From assembly GCF_002214465.1 (NCBI RefSeq), contig NZ_CP015101.1:875013-939012 (forward strand): a stretch of DNA of 64,000 nt, in the 5' to 3' direction. Under the pieces are notes generated by a model. That model made no database searches and had not been told where the DNA came from. It saw only the letters and a list, made by a program, of their open reading frames with translations. Positions 42,270 to 52,400 of this stretch are shown in pieces (the first letter of the stretch is position 1; each line of letters opens with the position of its first letter). This DNA comes from Thermococcus barossii (lineage in GTDB: Archaea > Methanobacteriota_B > Thermococci > Thermococcales > Thermococcaceae). The translations under genes were made by a program, and so were the position numbers.

Positions 42270-42332
42270 TGTCCTTTACAACCCAAAAGCCCCAGCAAAG
42301 GCTATTCTGGAAACCAAATTGGAGGGATTAGC

Positions 42333-43223
42333 GTGAGAAAGGGTTTACTTACAGAGTCCGAGAAGCTGTCGGAGGCCGGAAGGCTTCTGAGACGAACCTT
42401 TGAGCTGTGGGGCTACCGCGAGGTTTTCCTCCCGGCTATTGAGGAGTACAGCGAGAACCTGAGGAAGGGGACAAAGTTCGCCTACAACAACGGGTTCTAC
42501 GTCATAAAACCCGATATAACCTCGCAGATACTGGAGAACATCAAGGAGCCGCCCGAGAAGCTCAAGCTCTACTACATCAGCGAGGTTCTTGACGGAGGGA
42601 TTAGGGGACAGTGGCAGGCTGGAGTGGAGTACATCGGCGGGGACGTTACGAAGATGGCCGCGGAGGTGCTCCTCACGGTCATAACCTCCCTCGAAGCCCT
42701 GGGGATAGAGGAGTTCTACATAGACATCGGAAGTCTGAAGGTCTGGGAAAAGGCCACCGAAGACGTGAAGGAGTTCCGGAAGGAAATCTACAGGGCGCTC
42801 GTGAGGAGAAACTTTGAGATAATAGAGCGCCTCCCGATAAGCGTGGAAAAGAAGGAAGAGCTCTGGAGGCTCTTCAACTTCTGGGGAAAGGAGAGCGGCT
42901 ATAGAAAACTCGACAGAATAGTCGAGGCGGTTGATGACGAAAGGCTGTTCATAGACTTCGGCACAGTCAGGCCTCTCCCGTACTACCGCGACATACTCTT
43001 CGAGGTATACTCTCCGGAACTTGGGAAGCCCCTCGGAGGAGGGGGGGAGTACACCTTCAAGGGAAAGCCCGCCTTCGGCTTTGCCTTTGATATGGGGGCG
43101 CTTTCAAGGCTTTTCAGAAAGAGGGGGGACAGGAACCGGAAAAAGCTGAGAGGGGAACTCAGGGAAGTCTTTGCTGAGGCAAAAAGGCTCGTGAGAATGG
43201 GCATCCCGGTGGAGGTGGAGTGA
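42333..43223 (+). CDS. hisZ: HisZ, ATP phosphoribosyltransferase regulatory subunit
   Basis: A 296-residue HisRS-like paralogue needed as regulatory subunit for the short form of HisG, which catalyses the first histidine step. It keeps the class II synthetase fold segments (TKFAYNNGFYVIKPDITSQIL, later KPLGGGGEYTFKG) but lacks aminoacylation-specific residues. Its presence with a 213-residue HisG confirms the HisZG hetero-octamer type. Start is GTG 42333 with GGAGGG upstream; hisG begins immediately at the stop. Confidence 0.9.
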   Translation: MRKGLLTESEKLSEAGRLLRRTFELWGYREVFLPAIEEYSENLRKGTKFAYNNGFYVIKPDITSQILENIKEPPEKLKLYYISEVLDGGIRGQWQAGVEYIGGDVTKMAAEVLLTVITSLEALGIEEFYIDIGSLKVWEKATEDVKEFRKEIYRALVRRNFEIIERLPISVEKKEELWRLFNFWGKESGYRKLDRIVEAVDDERLFIDFGTVRPLPYYRDILFEVYSPELGKPLGGGGEYTFKGKPAFGFAFDMGALSRLFRKRGDRNRKKLRGELREVFAEAKRLVRMGIPVEVE

Positions 43224-43865
43224 ATGAAGCGTTCCAACGGCTCCCCAATAAGGTTCGCCCTCCCCAAGGGGCGGCTTCTTCCTGGCTCTCTCGAAATCCT
43301 CCAGAGGGCTGGAATCGAGCTGAGACCCCCAGCAGAGAGGAGGCTCATCGAAAGAATCGGCAGCTATGAGGTTCTCCTTGCAAGGGCCTTTGACGTTCCC
43401 GTTTACGTGGAGTACGGAATCGACGTCGGCATCTCCGGGAGCGATGTTGTAGAGGAGCGCGGAAGCGACGTCCTCGTACCCCTTGAACTGCCCTTCGGGA
43501 AGTGCAGGTTGAGCCTGGCCATGCCGGCTGAGAGCACCGTCAAGCCTGAGGATATGGACGGCTACCGGATAGCCACCAAGTATCCAAGGATAACGAGGCG
43601 GTTCTTTGAGGGGCTCGACGTTGAGGTGGAAATCCTGAAGCTCCACGGGAGCATCGAGCTGGCCCCAAAGATAGGGATAGCCGACGCCATCGTGGACATA
43701 GTCGAGACCGGAAACACGCTGAGGGCAAACGGTCTGGTCGAGGTGGAGAAGATAATGGACGTCTCCGCCCTGCTACTCGTCAACAGAATAGCCCAGAAAA
43801 CGAAGTTCGAGGAGATAAACGAACTCGTGTGGAAGGTTAAGGAGGTGATTAGGGATGGATTTTGA
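43224..43865 (+). CDS. hisG: HisG, ATP phosphoribosyltransferase, short form
   Basis: A 213-residue catalytic subunit condensing ATP and PRPP to phosphoribosyl-ATP, the first committed step. Motifs are [17 protein letters not shown] and [18 protein letters not shown] (PRPP-binding loop). The C-terminal ACT-like regulatory domain of long HisG is absent, so it depends on HisZ. ATG directly follows the hisZ stop. The 3' end overlaps hisD by 11 bases. Confidence 0.95.
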   Translation: MKRSNGSPIRFALPKGRLLPGSLEILQRAGIELRPPAERRLIERIGSYEVLLARAFDVPVYVEYGIDVGISGSDVVEERGSDVLVPLELPFGKCRLSLAMPAESTVKPEDMDGYRIATKYPRITRRFFEGLDVEVEILKLHGSIELAPKIGIADAIVDIVETGNTLRANGLVEVEKIMDVSALLLVNRIAQKTKFEEINELVWKVKEVIRDGF

Positions 43866-44988
43866 GCTTGAGAGATACGTCGCCGGAATACTGCGAGACA
43901 TCCGGGAGAGAGGTAATGATGCCGTAAAGGAGTACTCCCTCAGGTTCGACGGCTATGCAGGCCCGTTCCGTGTGACCGAGGATGAGTTCGAGGAGGCCGC
44001 GCGAAGCATTCCCAAGAGGGACAGGGAGATAATCCTCCGCACCGTTGAACGCCTGTGGGAGTACCACGAGAGGCAGATGGAAAGGGAACGGCTTTTCATC
44101 AAAAACGGCTCCATCTACGGGATAATCTACCGCCCGATAGGGAGGATAGGAATCTACGTACCCGGCGGAAAACCGCTACCCTCAACGCTGATGATGGTGG
44201 CAGTTCCGGCGAAGATAGCGGGCGTTAAGGAGATAGCGGTCACAATCCCACCAAAGGACGGAAAGGTGAACCCCTACGTCCTCTACGTTGCAAAACTGCT
44301 CGGCATCACCGAGGTCTACAAGCTCGGCGGCGTGCAGGCGATAGGCGCGATGGCCTACGGGGTCGGTATGAAGAAGGTGGACAAAATATTCGGCCCCGGA
44401 AACAGGTTCGTCAACGAGGCCAAGAGGCAGGTTTTCGGAATTGTTGGCATAGACAGCCTCGCCGGGCCGTCGGAGATAGCGGTGATAGCGGACGAAACGG
44501 CAGAGAAGGAGTACGTTCTGGCCGACCTTCTCAGCCAGCTGGAGCACGGAAAGGACAGCAAAGCCTGGCTCCTCACGACTTCGAGGGAACTCGCGGAGTT
44601 CTGCTCCCGTGACGGAATAGAGGTTGTCCTCTGCGAGAGCCTAGAGGAGTGCGTTAGGAGGGCCAACGAGATAGCGCCGGAGCACCTTGAGATAATCACT
44701 GAGAGACCGATGGAGCTCGTTGACCTCATCGAGAACGCCGGAGCGATTTACTTGGGCCCCTACACGCCGGTTCCAGCCGCTGATTACTTCCTCGGCGTCA
44801 ACCACGTCCTGCCAACCGGAGGGGCGGCAAAGTTCAGCGGCGTCCTAACTGTGAGGGACTTCCTCAAGCCGATAAGCCTCGCAAGCGTTAGCAGAGAGGA
44901 GTTCCTCGCGGAGAGGGAGCTGGGTCTTCGCTTGGCCGAGATAGAAGGTATGGAGGCCCACAGGAGGAGCATGGAGGCGAGGAGATGA
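43855..44988 (+). CDS. hisD: HisD, histidinol dehydrogenase
   Basis: A 377-residue zinc enzyme performing the last two oxidations, histidinol to histidine with two NAD. Conserved pieces are [30 protein letters not shown] and the catalytic AxxxEHxE-like region ([11 protein letters not shown]), with zinc ligands in SQLEHG. Slightly shorter than bacterial HisD (about 430). Overlaps hisG by 11 bases and hisB by 4. Confidence 0.95.
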   Translation: MDFELERYVAGILRDIRERGNDAVKEYSLRFDGYAGPFRVTEDEFEEAARSIPKRDREIILRTVERLWEYHERQMERERLFIKNGSIYGIIYRPIGRIGIYVPGGKPLPSTLMMVAVPAKIAGVKEIAVTIPPKDGKVNPYVLYVAKLLGITEVYKLGGVQAIGAMAYGVGMKKVDKIFGPGNRFVNEAKRQVFGIVGIDSLAGPSEIAVIADETAEKEYVLADLLSQLEHGKDSKAWLLTTSRELAEFCSRDGIEVVLCESLEECVRRANEIAPEHLEIITERPMELVDLIENAGAIYLGPYTPVPAADYFLGVNHVLPTGGAAKFSGVLTVRDFLKPISLASVSREEFLAERELGLRLAEIEGMEAHRRSMEARR

Positions 44989-45521
44989 GGCGCAAAACCA
45001 AAGAGACCGACGTAACGGTCGAGCTTGATTCGAAAGGGAGCATCAGGACGGGCGATAAGGTGCTCGACCACCTCCTCACCGCCCTCTTCTTCTACATGGG
45101 GCGGGAGGCGAAAGTAGAGGCCACCTACGACCTCAGGCACCACCTGTGGGAGGACGTCGGGATAACCCTCGGTGAAGAGCTGAGGGAGAAGATCCCCGAG
45201 AAGTTCACCCGCTTCGGGAACGCGGTAATGCCGATGGACGACGCGCTCGTGGTGGTGGCGGTGGACATCTCGGGGAGGCCCTACGTGAACCTTGAACTGT
45301 CCTTCGAGGAGGAAGAGGAGGGGTTTGAGAAAACACTTGTGAGGGAGTTCCTGTGGGGGCTGGCGCGGTCGCTGAAGGCAACAGTCCACGTGAAAACGCT
45401 GAGCGGGGTCAATGCCCACCACGTTATCGAGGCGGCATTCAAGGGACTCGGCGTCGCCCTCGGGAAGGCGATCCAAGAGAGCGGGAAGCTTGAGAGCACG
45501 AAGGGCCTGCTGGAGGTGTGA
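44985..45521 (+). CDS. hisB: HisB, imidazoleglycerol-phosphate dehydratase
   Basis: A 178-residue monofunctional dehydratase. Metal-binding motifs are HHLWED and [15 protein letters not shown] in the first half and [26 protein letters not shown] in the second. It lacks a phosphatase domain, so histidinol-phosphatase must be a separate gene (49197-49928 here). 4-base overlaps with hisD and hisH. Confidence 0.95.
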   Translation: MRRKTKETDVTVELDSKGSIRTGDKVLDHLLTALFFYMGREAKVEATYDLRHHLWEDVGITLGEELREKIPEKFTRFGNAVMPMDDALVVVAVDISGRPYVNLELSFEEEEEGFEKTLVREFLWGLARSLKATVHVKTLSGVNAHHVIEAAFKGLGVALGKAIQESGKLESTKGLLEV

Positions 45522-46111
45522 GGGTGATAGCGATAGTTGACCTCGGCATAGGAAACCTCGCCAACGTGAAGAAAGCTCTGGGAGGAACCATAACGAGCGA
45601 CCCCTACGAGATAGAGAGGGCCGAGAAGATAGTCCTGCCCGGCGTTGGAAACTTCGGGGCAGTGATGGACAGGCTTGAGCCCCTCAGGGGCGTCATACTC
45701 GATGCCATAAACGAGGGGAAGCCCTTCTTGGGGATATGCCTCGGCCTTCAGCTGCTCTTTGAGGGGAGCGAGGAAAGCCCGGGGAAGCCCGGTCTGGGGG
45801 TCTTCAGAGGGAACGTGGTGAGGTTTCGGGGCGTCAGAACGCCGCACATCGGCTGGAACCAGCTCTGGCTCAGAAAGGAGTGCCCCCTCTTTGAGGGAAT
45901 TAAAGATGGAGCGTACTTCTACTTCGTCCACTCCTACCACGCGGTTCCGGAGGAGGACATCGTTGCGGGCGTCACCGACTACGAGTCAAAGGGGCAGAGA
46001 GTCGTCTTCACCTCGGCGGTGTGTAGGGACAGCGTTTACGCCGTCCAGTTCCACCCGGAGAAGAGCGGGAAGAACGGTTTGAGGGTCATGAGGAACTTCA
46101 GGGGGCTTTAG
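45518..46111 (+). CDS. hisH: HisH, glutamine amidotransferase of IGP synthase
   Basis: A 197-residue class I glutaminase that supplies ammonia to HisF. Catalytic Cys is in GICLGLQLLFEGSEE, and the His-Glu pair in AVQFHPEKSG. Start is GTG 45518 overlapping hisB; GTG 45524 is possible. Followed by hisA with 1 base between. Confidence 0.95.
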   Translation: MRVIAIVDLGIGNLANVKKALGGTITSDPYEIERAEKIVLPGVGNFGAVMDRLEPLRGVILDAINEGKPFLGICLGLQLLFEGSEESPGKPGLGVFRGNVVRFRGVRTPHIGWNQLWLRKECPLFEGIKDGAYFYFVHSYHAVPEEDIVAGVTDYESKGQRVVFTSAVCRDSVYAVQFHPEKSGKNGLRVMRNFRGL

Positions 46112-46112
46112 A

Positions 46113-46811
46113 ATGGAGGTTTATCCCGCGATAGACCTGATGGGCGGAAAAGCGGTGAGGCTCTACAAGGGGAGGAGGGAGGAAGTCAGGGTCTACGGCG
46201 AACCGGTTGAGATAGCTGAGCGGTTCGCCGAGCTCGTGGACAAAATCCACATAGTTGACCTGGACGGGGCCTTTGAAGGCTTTCCCCGAAACCTTGACGT
46301 TGTCAGGGAGATAATCGAGGAGACCGGGCTGAGGGTCCAGTTCGGCGGCGGACTCAGGAGCTATGAAGCCATCGCCAAGGCCTACGAAATCGGCGTGGAG
46401 AACGCCATACTCGGAACGAAGGCCCTCGACTTGCGCTTCCTTGATAGGATAACCGAGGAGTTTGAAGGCATAACGGTCAGCCTCGACTCGCGGAACGGGA
46501 GGATAACCGTGAGGGGCTGGCTTGAAAGTGGAATGCCGGTTAGAGAAGCCTACGAAACGCTGAAACCCTACGTGAACCGCTTTATTTACACCTCCGTTGA
46601 GAGGGACGGCACACTGACGGGAATAGAGGAAATCAAGAGGTTCTGGCAAAGCGGGGAGTTCATCTACGCCGGGGGAGTGTCGAGCGCCGAAGACGTAGGA
46701 AAACTTGCGAAAGCCGGCTTCTCGGGGGTCGTGGTCGGAAAGGCCCTGTACGAGAGAAAGCTCGCCCTTGAGGAGCTTCTGGAGGTGGCGAAATGCTCGC
46801 CAAGCGAATAA
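46113..46811 (+). CDS. hisA: HisA, ProFAR isomerase
   Basis: A 232-residue TIM-barrel isomerase. Catalytic D in [14 protein letters not shown] and the second phosphate-binding half [16 protein letters not shown] with [10 protein letters not shown] are visible. HisA opens the ribose of ProFAR to give PRFAR, the substrate of HisFH. Overlaps hisF by 19 bases. Confidence 0.95.
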   Translation: MEVYPAIDLMGGKAVRLYKGRREEVRVYGEPVEIAERFAELVDKIHIVDLDGAFEGFPRNLDVVREIIEETGLRVQFGGGLRSYEAIAKAYEIGVENAILGTKALDLRFLDRITEEFEGITVSLDSRNGRITVRGWLESGMPVREAYETLKPYVNRFIYTSVERDGTLTGIEEIKRFWQSGEFIYAGGVSSAEDVGKLAKAGFSGVVVGKALYERKLALEELLEVAKCSPSE

Positions 46812-47551
46812 TAGCGGCCCTGGACATAAAGGCCGGAAGGGTCGTCAAGGGGATAAAGTTCAGGAACATACGCGACGCCGGCGACCCGATCGAGCTGGCC
46901 AAGCGCTACGAGGCGGAGGGAATAGACGAGATAGTTTTCCTCGACATAACGGCGTCGTACGAAAGGAGAAAAATCCTGCTCGGGCTGGTCGAGAGGATAG
47001 CCGGGGAGATATACGTCCCCTTCACGGTCGGCGGCGGCATAAGGACGGTTGAGGAGGCGAGGGAGATAATCAAGCGAGGGGCAGATAAGGTCTTCATCAA
47101 CACGGCGGCGGTTGAAAGGCCGGAACTGGTGAGGGAGATTGCCGAGATAGTTGGCACCGCCAACCTCGTGGTGGCAATCGACGCCAGGTGGAACGGCTCC
47201 TTCTGGGAGGTCTACACCCACGGCGGAAGGAAGCCGAGGGGAATTGATGCGGTCGAGTGGGCGAGAACCGTTGAAAGACTCGGTGCTGGAGAGATACTCC
47301 TGACGAGCATGGACACCGACGGAACGAAGGAGGGCTTCGACATAGCCCTGACGAGGGCCGTCGCGGAGGCGGTTGATATACCGGTCATAGCCTCTGGCGG
47401 AGCTGGAAAACCGGAGCACTTCTACGAGGCCTTTAAGGCTGGGGCTGAAGCGGCTCTTGCGGCTTCAATCTTCCACTACGGGGAATACACCGTCGGCGAG
47501 CTGAAGGGGTACCTGGCCAAGAGGGGAATCCCCGTGAGGCTGGACTACTGA
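46793..47551 (+). CDS. hisF: HisF, cyclase of IGP synthase
   Basis: A 252-residue TIM-barrel subunit that joins HisH to make imidazoleglycerol phosphate and AICAR. Motifs [19 protein letters not shown] and [15 protein letters not shown] (catalytic Asp pair) and [14 protein letters not shown] are all intact. Paralogous to hisA next to it. The hisIE gene starts 9 bases after. Confidence 0.96.
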   Translation: MLAKRIIAALDIKAGRVVKGIKFRNIRDAGDPIELAKRYEAEGIDEIVFLDITASYERRKILLGLVERIAGEIYVPFTVGGGIRTVEEAREIIKRGADKVFINTAAVERPELVREIAEIVGTANLVVAIDARWNGSFWEVYTHGGRKPRGIDAVEWARTVERLGAGEILLTSMDTDGTKEGFDIALTRAVAEAVDIPVIASGGAGKPEHFYEAFKAGAEAALAASIFHYGEYTVGELKGYLAKRGIPVRLDY

Positions 47552-47560
47552 GGTGGTAGC

Positions 47561-48190
47561 ATGAGAGTTGACAAGCTAATTGGGGAGGTAAATTGGGAAA
47601 AGAACGGTGGAATCGTTCCAGTCGTCGTTCAGGACACGAAGGGGGAAGTCTTAACGCTCGCGTACATGGACAGGGAAGCCCTCAGGAAAACCCTTGAGAC
47701 CGGCTACGCCCACTACTACTCCCGCTCGCAGGGAAGAATCCGCATGAAGGGCGAGGTGAGCGGGAACGTCCAGAGGGTGAAGGAAGTCCGGATAGACTGC
47801 GACAGCGATGCCCTGCTCCTGATAGTCGAGCAGAGAGGTGCCGCATGTCACACGGGAAACTACTCCTGCTTCTACCGTAAGCTCGGCGAGCCGGAGAGGG
47901 TTCTCCCGGTGGACTACTCCCTGACAATCCTGCGGGAGCTTGAGGAGCTGATAAGGGCGCGGAAGCAAAAGCCCGTCGAAGGCTCCTACACCTCAAGGCT
48001 GTTCGAGGAAGGACGGGAGAGGATATACAAGAAGTTCGGCGAGGAAGCTATTGAGGTTCTCGTTGCTGAAACAAGGGGTCGGCTGATCTACGAGACGGCC
48101 GACATGCTCTACCACCTGCTCGTTTTGCTGGTTTACAACGACGTTGCCCTCGGTGAGGTGATGGCAGAGCTGAGGAGGCGGAGGGGATGA
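47561..48190 (+). CDS. hisIE: HisIE, bifunctional cyclohydrolase/pyrophosphatase
   Basis: A 209-residue fusion. The N-terminal HisI (PR-AMP cyclohydrolase) has [13 protein letters not shown], the IDCDSDALL metal site and [12 protein letters not shown] zinc cysteines. The C-terminal 85 residues are HisE (PR-ATP pyrophosphatase) with [14 protein letters not shown] and [11 protein letters not shown]. The order is the usual one. Overlaps hisC by 4 bases. Confidence 0.95.
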   Translation: MRVDKLIGEVNWEKNGGIVPVVVQDTKGEVLTLAYMDREALRKTLETGYAHYYSRSQGRIRMKGEVSGNVQRVKEVRIDCDSDALLLIVEQRGAACHTGNYSCFYRKLGEPERVLPVDYSLTILRELEELIRARKQKPVEGSYTSRLFEEGRERIYKKFGEEAIEVLVAETRGRLIYETADMLYHLLVLLVYNDVALGEVMAELRRRRG

Positions 48191-49206
48191 GGGTTAGGGA
48201 ACTCGTGAAGTCGTTCGAGCCGTACCGCGTTGAAGAGGGGGACTACCCCGTAAGGCTCGACAAGAACGAGAGCCCCTACGACCTTCCCAACTGGGTGAAG
48301 GAGGAAATCTTTGAGGAGCTGAGAGAGCTTTCCTTCAACCGCTACCCGCACATAACCTCGATGCCTGCCAGGGAGGCCATAGCGGACTTTTACGGCCTCT
48401 CCCCGGAGAACGTTGCGGTCGGAAACGGGGGGGACGAGCTGATAAGCTATCTCGTCAGGCTCTTCGAGGGAGGCTATGTAGTCACGACACCGCCGACCTT
48501 CAGCATGTACTACTTCTACGCAAAGCTGAACGGAATTCCCGTCCTTGAGGTGCCCCTGAGGGAGGACTTCACAATAGACGGCGACGCCATAGCGGAAAAG
48601 GCCGGAAATGCGAGCGTTGTCTTCATAGCCTCGCCCAACAACCCCACAGGCAACCTCCAGCCGGAGGAGGAGATAGTGAAAGTCCTCGACACGGGGACGG
48701 CGATGGTTCTCGATGAGGCCTACGCGGAGTTCGCCGGAAAAACCCTCTGGAGGCTCATCGAGGAGTACCCCAACCTGATTGTGCTGAGAACCTTCTCCAA
48801 GGCCTTCAGCCTGGCCGGGGTGAGGGCGGGCTATCTTCTGGCGAACGGGGAAATCGTTGATGCCCTCTACCGGGTGAAGTCGCCCTTCAGCGTCGGGATA
48901 ATGACCACGGCGGCGGTGAAGGTCGTGCTCAGACACTACGACCTCGTTGAGAGGCGCGTGGCGAAGATAATCGAGGAGAGGGAGCGGATAAGGAGGGTCT
49001 TCCGGGAGTTCACGTATCCAAGCGACGCGAACTTCCTCCTGATGAGGCTGAACGCCTACGAGTTCCTTCTGGGGAAGGGCATAGCCGTCAGAAAGCTCGC
49101 GGGGAGGCTCGACGGCCACATACGGGTTACCGTCGGAAGGAAATGGGAGAACCGGAAGCTGATCGAAGCCCTCAGGGAGTTTCTGGAGGTGAGGGAATGT
49201 GGGTAG
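48187..49206 (+). CDS. hisC: HisC, histidinol-phosphate aminotransferase
   Basis: A 339-residue PLP aminotransferase of fold type I. Key pieces are [12 protein letters not shown] (PLP phosphate and ring), [19 protein letters not shown] (PLP Asp and Tyr), and the Schiff-base Lys in [18 protein letters not shown]. The conserved substrate Arg lies in the C-terminal domain ([15 protein letters not shown]). Stop overlaps the HAD gene start by 10 bases. Confidence 0.95.
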   Translation: MRVRELVKSFEPYRVEEGDYPVRLDKNESPYDLPNWVKEEIFEELRELSFNRYPHITSMPAREAIADFYGLSPENVAVGNGGDELISYLVRLFEGGYVVTTPPTFSMYYFYAKLNGIPVLEVPLREDFTIDGDAIAEKAGNASVVFIASPNNPTGNLQPEEEIVKVLDTGTAMVLDEAYAEFAGKTLWRLIEEYPNLIVLRTFSKAFSLAGVRAGYLLANGEIVDALYRVKSPFSVGIMTTAAVKVVLRHYDLVERRVAKIIEERERIRRVFREFTYPSDANFLLMRLNAYEFLLGKGIAVRKLAGRLDGHIRVTVGRKWENRKLIEALREFLEVRECG

Positions 49207-49928
49207 TTTTCGACGTTGACGGCGTGCTGATAGACGTGAGGGAAAGCTACGATGTCGCGACCAGGCTCACGGCGGAGTACTTCCTCAGGCTGTTCGGGGT
49301 CGAGAGGGAGATAAAACCCGAGTGGGTCCGGGAGCTCAGGAGGAAGGGCTCCTTCGGCGACGATTTCAAGGTCAGCGAGGCTCTGATACTCTTCGCCCTT
49401 TCAGGAAGGGCCGAAGAGCTCATCGAGGATTTCCCTGAGGGGGGAACGATAGAATGGGTTCGAGAGAGATTCGGGTTCCAGGTCTTTGGAGGGAGCATCG
49501 AGCGGGTCTTTAACACCTTCTACCTGGGGAGGGAGTATCCGGGGAGGCTCTTTGACTTTCCGGGGCTGTGGAAAAGGGAGAGGCCGATTGTGAGGAGAAA
49601 CCTCCTGGAGGAAGCGTCGGCCCGCTTCAAACTCGGGATCGTCACCGGAAGGAGTGCCCTTGAGATGAAGCTGGCGGAGCGGATAATCGGCTTCAGCTTT
49701 GAGAACGCGGTCACAAGGGAGAGCTATCTCAAACCGGACCCCCGGGCACTGTGGGAGCTCGTGAAGGGCGAAAGGGGAGTTTACGTGGGGGATACAATCA
49801 ACGACGGCCTTTTCATCGAGAACTACCGGAGGAGATACGGAAGAGAGTTCGGCTTCGTAATGGTGGGGCGGGAGGTGAGGGACGTGAACCAGTTCCTGGA
49901 GGAACTGCTGGAGGGGGAACAAACTTAA
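49197..49928 (+). CDS. HAD phosphatase, likely histidinol-phosphatase
   Basis: A 243-residue HAD enzyme (TIGR01548-like). D6 and D8 of [12 protein letters not shown] are the nucleophile and acid/base, motif II is VTGRS, motif III lies near ESYLKPDP, motif IV is VYVGDTINDGLF. It is the tenth gene of the his unit, starting at ATG 49197 inside hisC with GGAGGTGAGGG upstream. No other histidinol-phosphatase is in the operon, and to my knowledge a HAD histidinol-phosphatase has been described in Thermococcus onnurineus, so this role is likely. Its phosphatase substrate is not shown by sequence alone. Confidence 0.8.
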   Translation: MWVVFDVDGVLIDVRESYDVATRLTAEYFLRLFGVEREIKPEWVRELRRKGSFGDDFKVSEALILFALSGRAEELIEDFPEGGTIEWVRERFGFQVFGGSIERVFNTFYLGREYPGRLFDFPGLWKRERPIVRRNLLEEASARFKLGIVTGRSALEMKLAERIIGFSFENAVTRESYLKPDPRALWELVKGERGVYVGDTINDGLFIENYRRRYGREFGFVMVGREVRDVNQFLEELLEGEQT

Positions 49929-49952
49929 AAACTCCTCCGAAAAGCTCCAACC

Positions 49953-50945
49953 ATGCTCTACCTTGAGATACTCGGAAATCTGCCCGACATGGCAAAGGAC
50001 GAGGTAAAGGCCATGCTGGAGCTGGCCGGCGGAGAGATAGTTAATCAGGATTATCTTTTCCTCAAGATAAACGCCGATGAGAGGGCTTTTCCCTACCTTG
50101 ACCGCCTTGGCCTTGCCCATGAATACGGCATGCTTATAGTGGAGGCCGACTCGGTGGAGGAGCTCCTTGATAAGGCCAGGGAGGTCGAGTGGCCGATAAA
50201 AGGGACCTTCAAGGTGGACACCGAGACCATGGCCAACTGCCGGCACAACGTTTTAGACCTCCCCAGAAAGCTCGGCGCCGTCATACACGCCCAGGGGTTT
50301 AAAGTGAACCTCTCAAAGCCCGACACCCTTGTCCGCGTCTACTGCGGCGAGAGGCTCTACGCGGGAATAAGGCTCAGGTTTTTCGACCCCAAGGATTTTG
50401 AAAAGAGGAAGGCCCACCACAGGCCCTTCTTCAGGCCGATCTCGCTCCACCCGAGGGTTTCCAGGGCGCTGGTGAACCTCACTAAGGCGAGGAGGGAACT
50501 CCTCGACCCCATGATGGGCGCCGGTGGGATACTGATGGAGGCCGGCCTTCTCGGCCTGAGGGTCTACGGGGTCGATATAAGGCCGGAGATGGTGGAAGGC
50601 GCGGAGATGAACCTGCGGCACTACGGGATAAGGGACTACATCCTGAAGCTCGGGGATGCAACGAGGCTGGGGGAGCTGTTCGATAAGAAGTTTGAAGCCG
50701 TCGCCACAGACCCGCCATATGGAACGTCGGCGACCCTCGCGGGCAGGAAGAGGGACGAGCTGTACAGAAGGGTTTTGGAGAGCATCTACGAGGTCCTTGA
50801 AGACGGCGGAAGGCTGGCGATAGCGTTTCCAACGAGCTTCGACGGAAAGGCCGAGGCCGAGAGGATAGGCTTCAAAACGCTCGGCAGGTACTACCAGAGG
50901 GTGCACAAGAGCCTGGAGAGGTACTTCTACGTCTTCGAGAAGTGA
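49953..50945 (+). CDS. trmG10: tRNA G10 dimethyltransferase (archaeal Trm11)
   Basis: A 330-residue tRNA methyltransferase. The N-terminal 140 residues form a ferredoxin-like plus THUMP domain ([14 protein letters not shown] region), the C-terminal part is a Rossmann-fold methyltransferase with [13 protein letters not shown] (SAM loop), [16 protein letters not shown], and the amino-methylation motif DPPYGTSA. This layout matches the Pyrococcus abyssi enzyme that makes m2(2)G at position 10 of tRNA. Start ATG 49953. It follows the his operon after a 24-base gap. Confidence 0.88.
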   Translation: MLYLEILGNLPDMAKDEVKAMLELAGGEIVNQDYLFLKINADERAFPYLDRLGLAHEYGMLIVEADSVEELLDKAREVEWPIKGTFKVDTETMANCRHNVLDLPRKLGAVIHAQGFKVNLSKPDTLVRVYCGERLYAGIRLRFFDPKDFEKRKAHHRPFFRPISLHPRVSRALVNLTKARRELLDPMMGAGGILMEAGLLGLRVYGVDIRPEMVEGAEMNLRHYGIRDYILKLGDATRLGELFDKKFEAVATDPPYGTSATLAGRKRDELYRRVLESIYEVLEDGGRLAIAFPTSFDGKAEAERIGFKTLGRYYQRVHKSLERYFYVFEK

Positions 50946-51031
50946 GAAAACAACTGAGTAATCCCTCAATTAGCAAATCAACAAAACCTTTTTACAGTGA
51001 ACCGGTCTTCCTAAAAAAAGAGGGGATGAGC

Positions 51032-51697
51032 ATGACGAGGATTAATGACGAGTCACTGGTCGAATACTTCCGAAGTATCAAGCCCGGAAAGGACGTTCTA
51101 ATCGAATACACTTCCAAGGAACCCATCCATATGCTCTTCCACTTAATTCTGAAGTGCCTTCAAAAGAACGGGCTTCCGGTTGTTATCGTGGACGAACTGG
51201 ATCAGCTCCACGTTTTCAGGACGCAGCTCAGGCTGGCCGGCATGGATACGGAATCCATTGACACCGCCAACGTCATAAAGATAGGTGGACTGCTCAAGAC
51301 CGGAAACGTCCTTGGCAGGGTCGACCTCAGCAAGGAGTTTCCGATAAGGAAGAAGCATTACGAGGAAGCCATGCGGAAGGTGAAAGCGGACTACACTGTT
51401 AGGATCGTGCTCGGTTTCGACAAGGTTCTGGCAATGCATGAAGAGGAGAGAAGGGACCTGGAGTCTCTCTTCGGTTATATGATAAGGCCGTATCTGGGCG
51501 ATGAAAGGAGGACAACGGTCTACTTCATAAATACAGAGCTCTTCAGTGAGAGAACCCTTAAAGAGTTCAGGGAGCACGCCAGTCGGGTCTTCAGCGTCAG
51601 GTTCGAAGAGAACGCTGTTATCCTCAAGGTGATCAAATCTCCAAACATAACAGACTACGGGAAAGAAATGAAGGCTGAGATCAAAAATTGTGGTTAA
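51032..51697 (+). CDS. DUF257 protein, RecA-like
   Basis: A 221-residue soluble protein of the Thermococcales-specific DUF257 (PF03192): GKDVLIEYTSKEPIHMLFHLILKCLQKNGLPVVIVDELDQLHVF is a RecA-like ATPase-fold start without an intact Walker A. Later parts (RRTTVYFINTELFSER) resemble other DUF257/DUF835 modules. ATG 51032 has a better ribosome binding distance (GAGGGGA) than ATG 51026. Function unknown. A TATA-like CCTTTTTACAGTG lies about 40 bases upstream. Confidence 0.75.
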   Translation: MTRINDESLVEYFRSIKPGKDVLIEYTSKEPIHMLFHLILKCLQKNGLPVVIVDELDQLHVFRTQLRLAGMDTESIDTANVIKIGGLLKTGNVLGRVDLSKEFPIRKKHYEEAMRKVKADYTVRIVLGFDKVLAMHEEERRDLESLFGYMIRPYLGDERRTTVYFINTELFSERTLKEFREHASRVFSVRFEENAVILKVIKSPNITDYGKEMKAEIKNCG

Positions 51698-51698
51698 T

Positions 51699-52349
51699 TC
51701 AATCCCTCAGCCATATCTCCAGCCTCTGCTTTCCCTTCCCAAGGCTGGAGCGCTTGAACTTCTTGAGGTGGCCTATCTCCCTTATGTCCCTCACGTGGGT
51801 TCCGCCGCAGGGGATGACCTCGAAGTCCCTTATCTGGGTGTAGCGCGTTTCCCCTTCCCACCATATTCTTACCTCTCCGCCCTCGTCGACGAGCCTGTTG
51901 AAGGTCTCAATTATCTGCTCCTTCCACTGGTTCACGTTCTCCGGGTAGAGGATGTCGTAGCGGCCCTTCTCGACGCTCATTCCGCTGCCGTACAGCTCCC
52001 ATTCGCCGGGGAGTACAAGGTTCAGCACGTGCTCCAGCAGGTGCATGGCCGTGTGTATTCTCATGAGCCTGTACCTGTAGTCCCAGTCTATCTTCAACTC
52101 GACCTCATCCCCGACCTTGAACCTCTCGGGCTCCTCAACCACGTGCCAGACGTTGCCGGCATCGTCCTTGTAAACGTCGAGAACCTCAACGCCGTTTATC
52201 GTCCCCCTGTCGTGGGGCTGGCCGCCACCGGTCGGATAGAAAACCGTCTGGTCGAGGAGGAGGGCGTTGTCCTTCACCTCCAGAACCTTCGCCTTGGCCT
52301 CTTTGAGGTAGGCGTCCTCGTAGTAGAGCTTGCGGGTCACCTCTATCAC
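51699..52349 (-). CDS. alaX: AlaX, alanyl-tRNA editing protein
   Basis: A 216-residue trans-editing enzyme that deacylates Ser- or Gly-tRNA-Ala. The zinc site is formed by HxxxH in RIHTAMHLLEHV and the CxxxH of IPCGGTHVRD. N-terminal FYPTGGGQPHDRG is the conserved editing loop. This size matches AlaX-M of Pyrococcus. It ends 1 base from the convergent DUF257 gene. Confidence 0.93.
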   Translation of the reverse strand: MIEVTRKLYYEDAYLKEAKAKVLEVKDNALLLDQTVFYPTGGGQPHDRGTINGVEVLDVYKDDAGNVWHVVEEPERFKVGDEVELKIDWDYRYRLMRIHTAMHLLEHVLNLVLPGEWELYGSGMSVEKGRYDILYPENVNQWKEQIIETFNRLVDEGGEVRIWWEGETRYTQIRDFEVIPCGGTHVRDIREIGHLKKFKRSSLGKGKQRLEIWLRD

Positions 52350-52400
52350 CTCAGAAGTGTTGGGGTTCGAGGTTTAAATGGATATCGAAAAAGGAGAGGC

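Noticed and set aside
42171-42332. Bacterial-type attenuation by a His leader peptide
   Set aside because: Only two His codons and no clear pair of alternative hairpins before hisZ. Archaeal attenuation of this kind is not established.
48133-49119. Long antisense open frame (328 codons) opposite hisC
   Set aside because: hisC is certain by its motifs and operon context. The antisense frame has no ribosome binding site and no recognisable motif.
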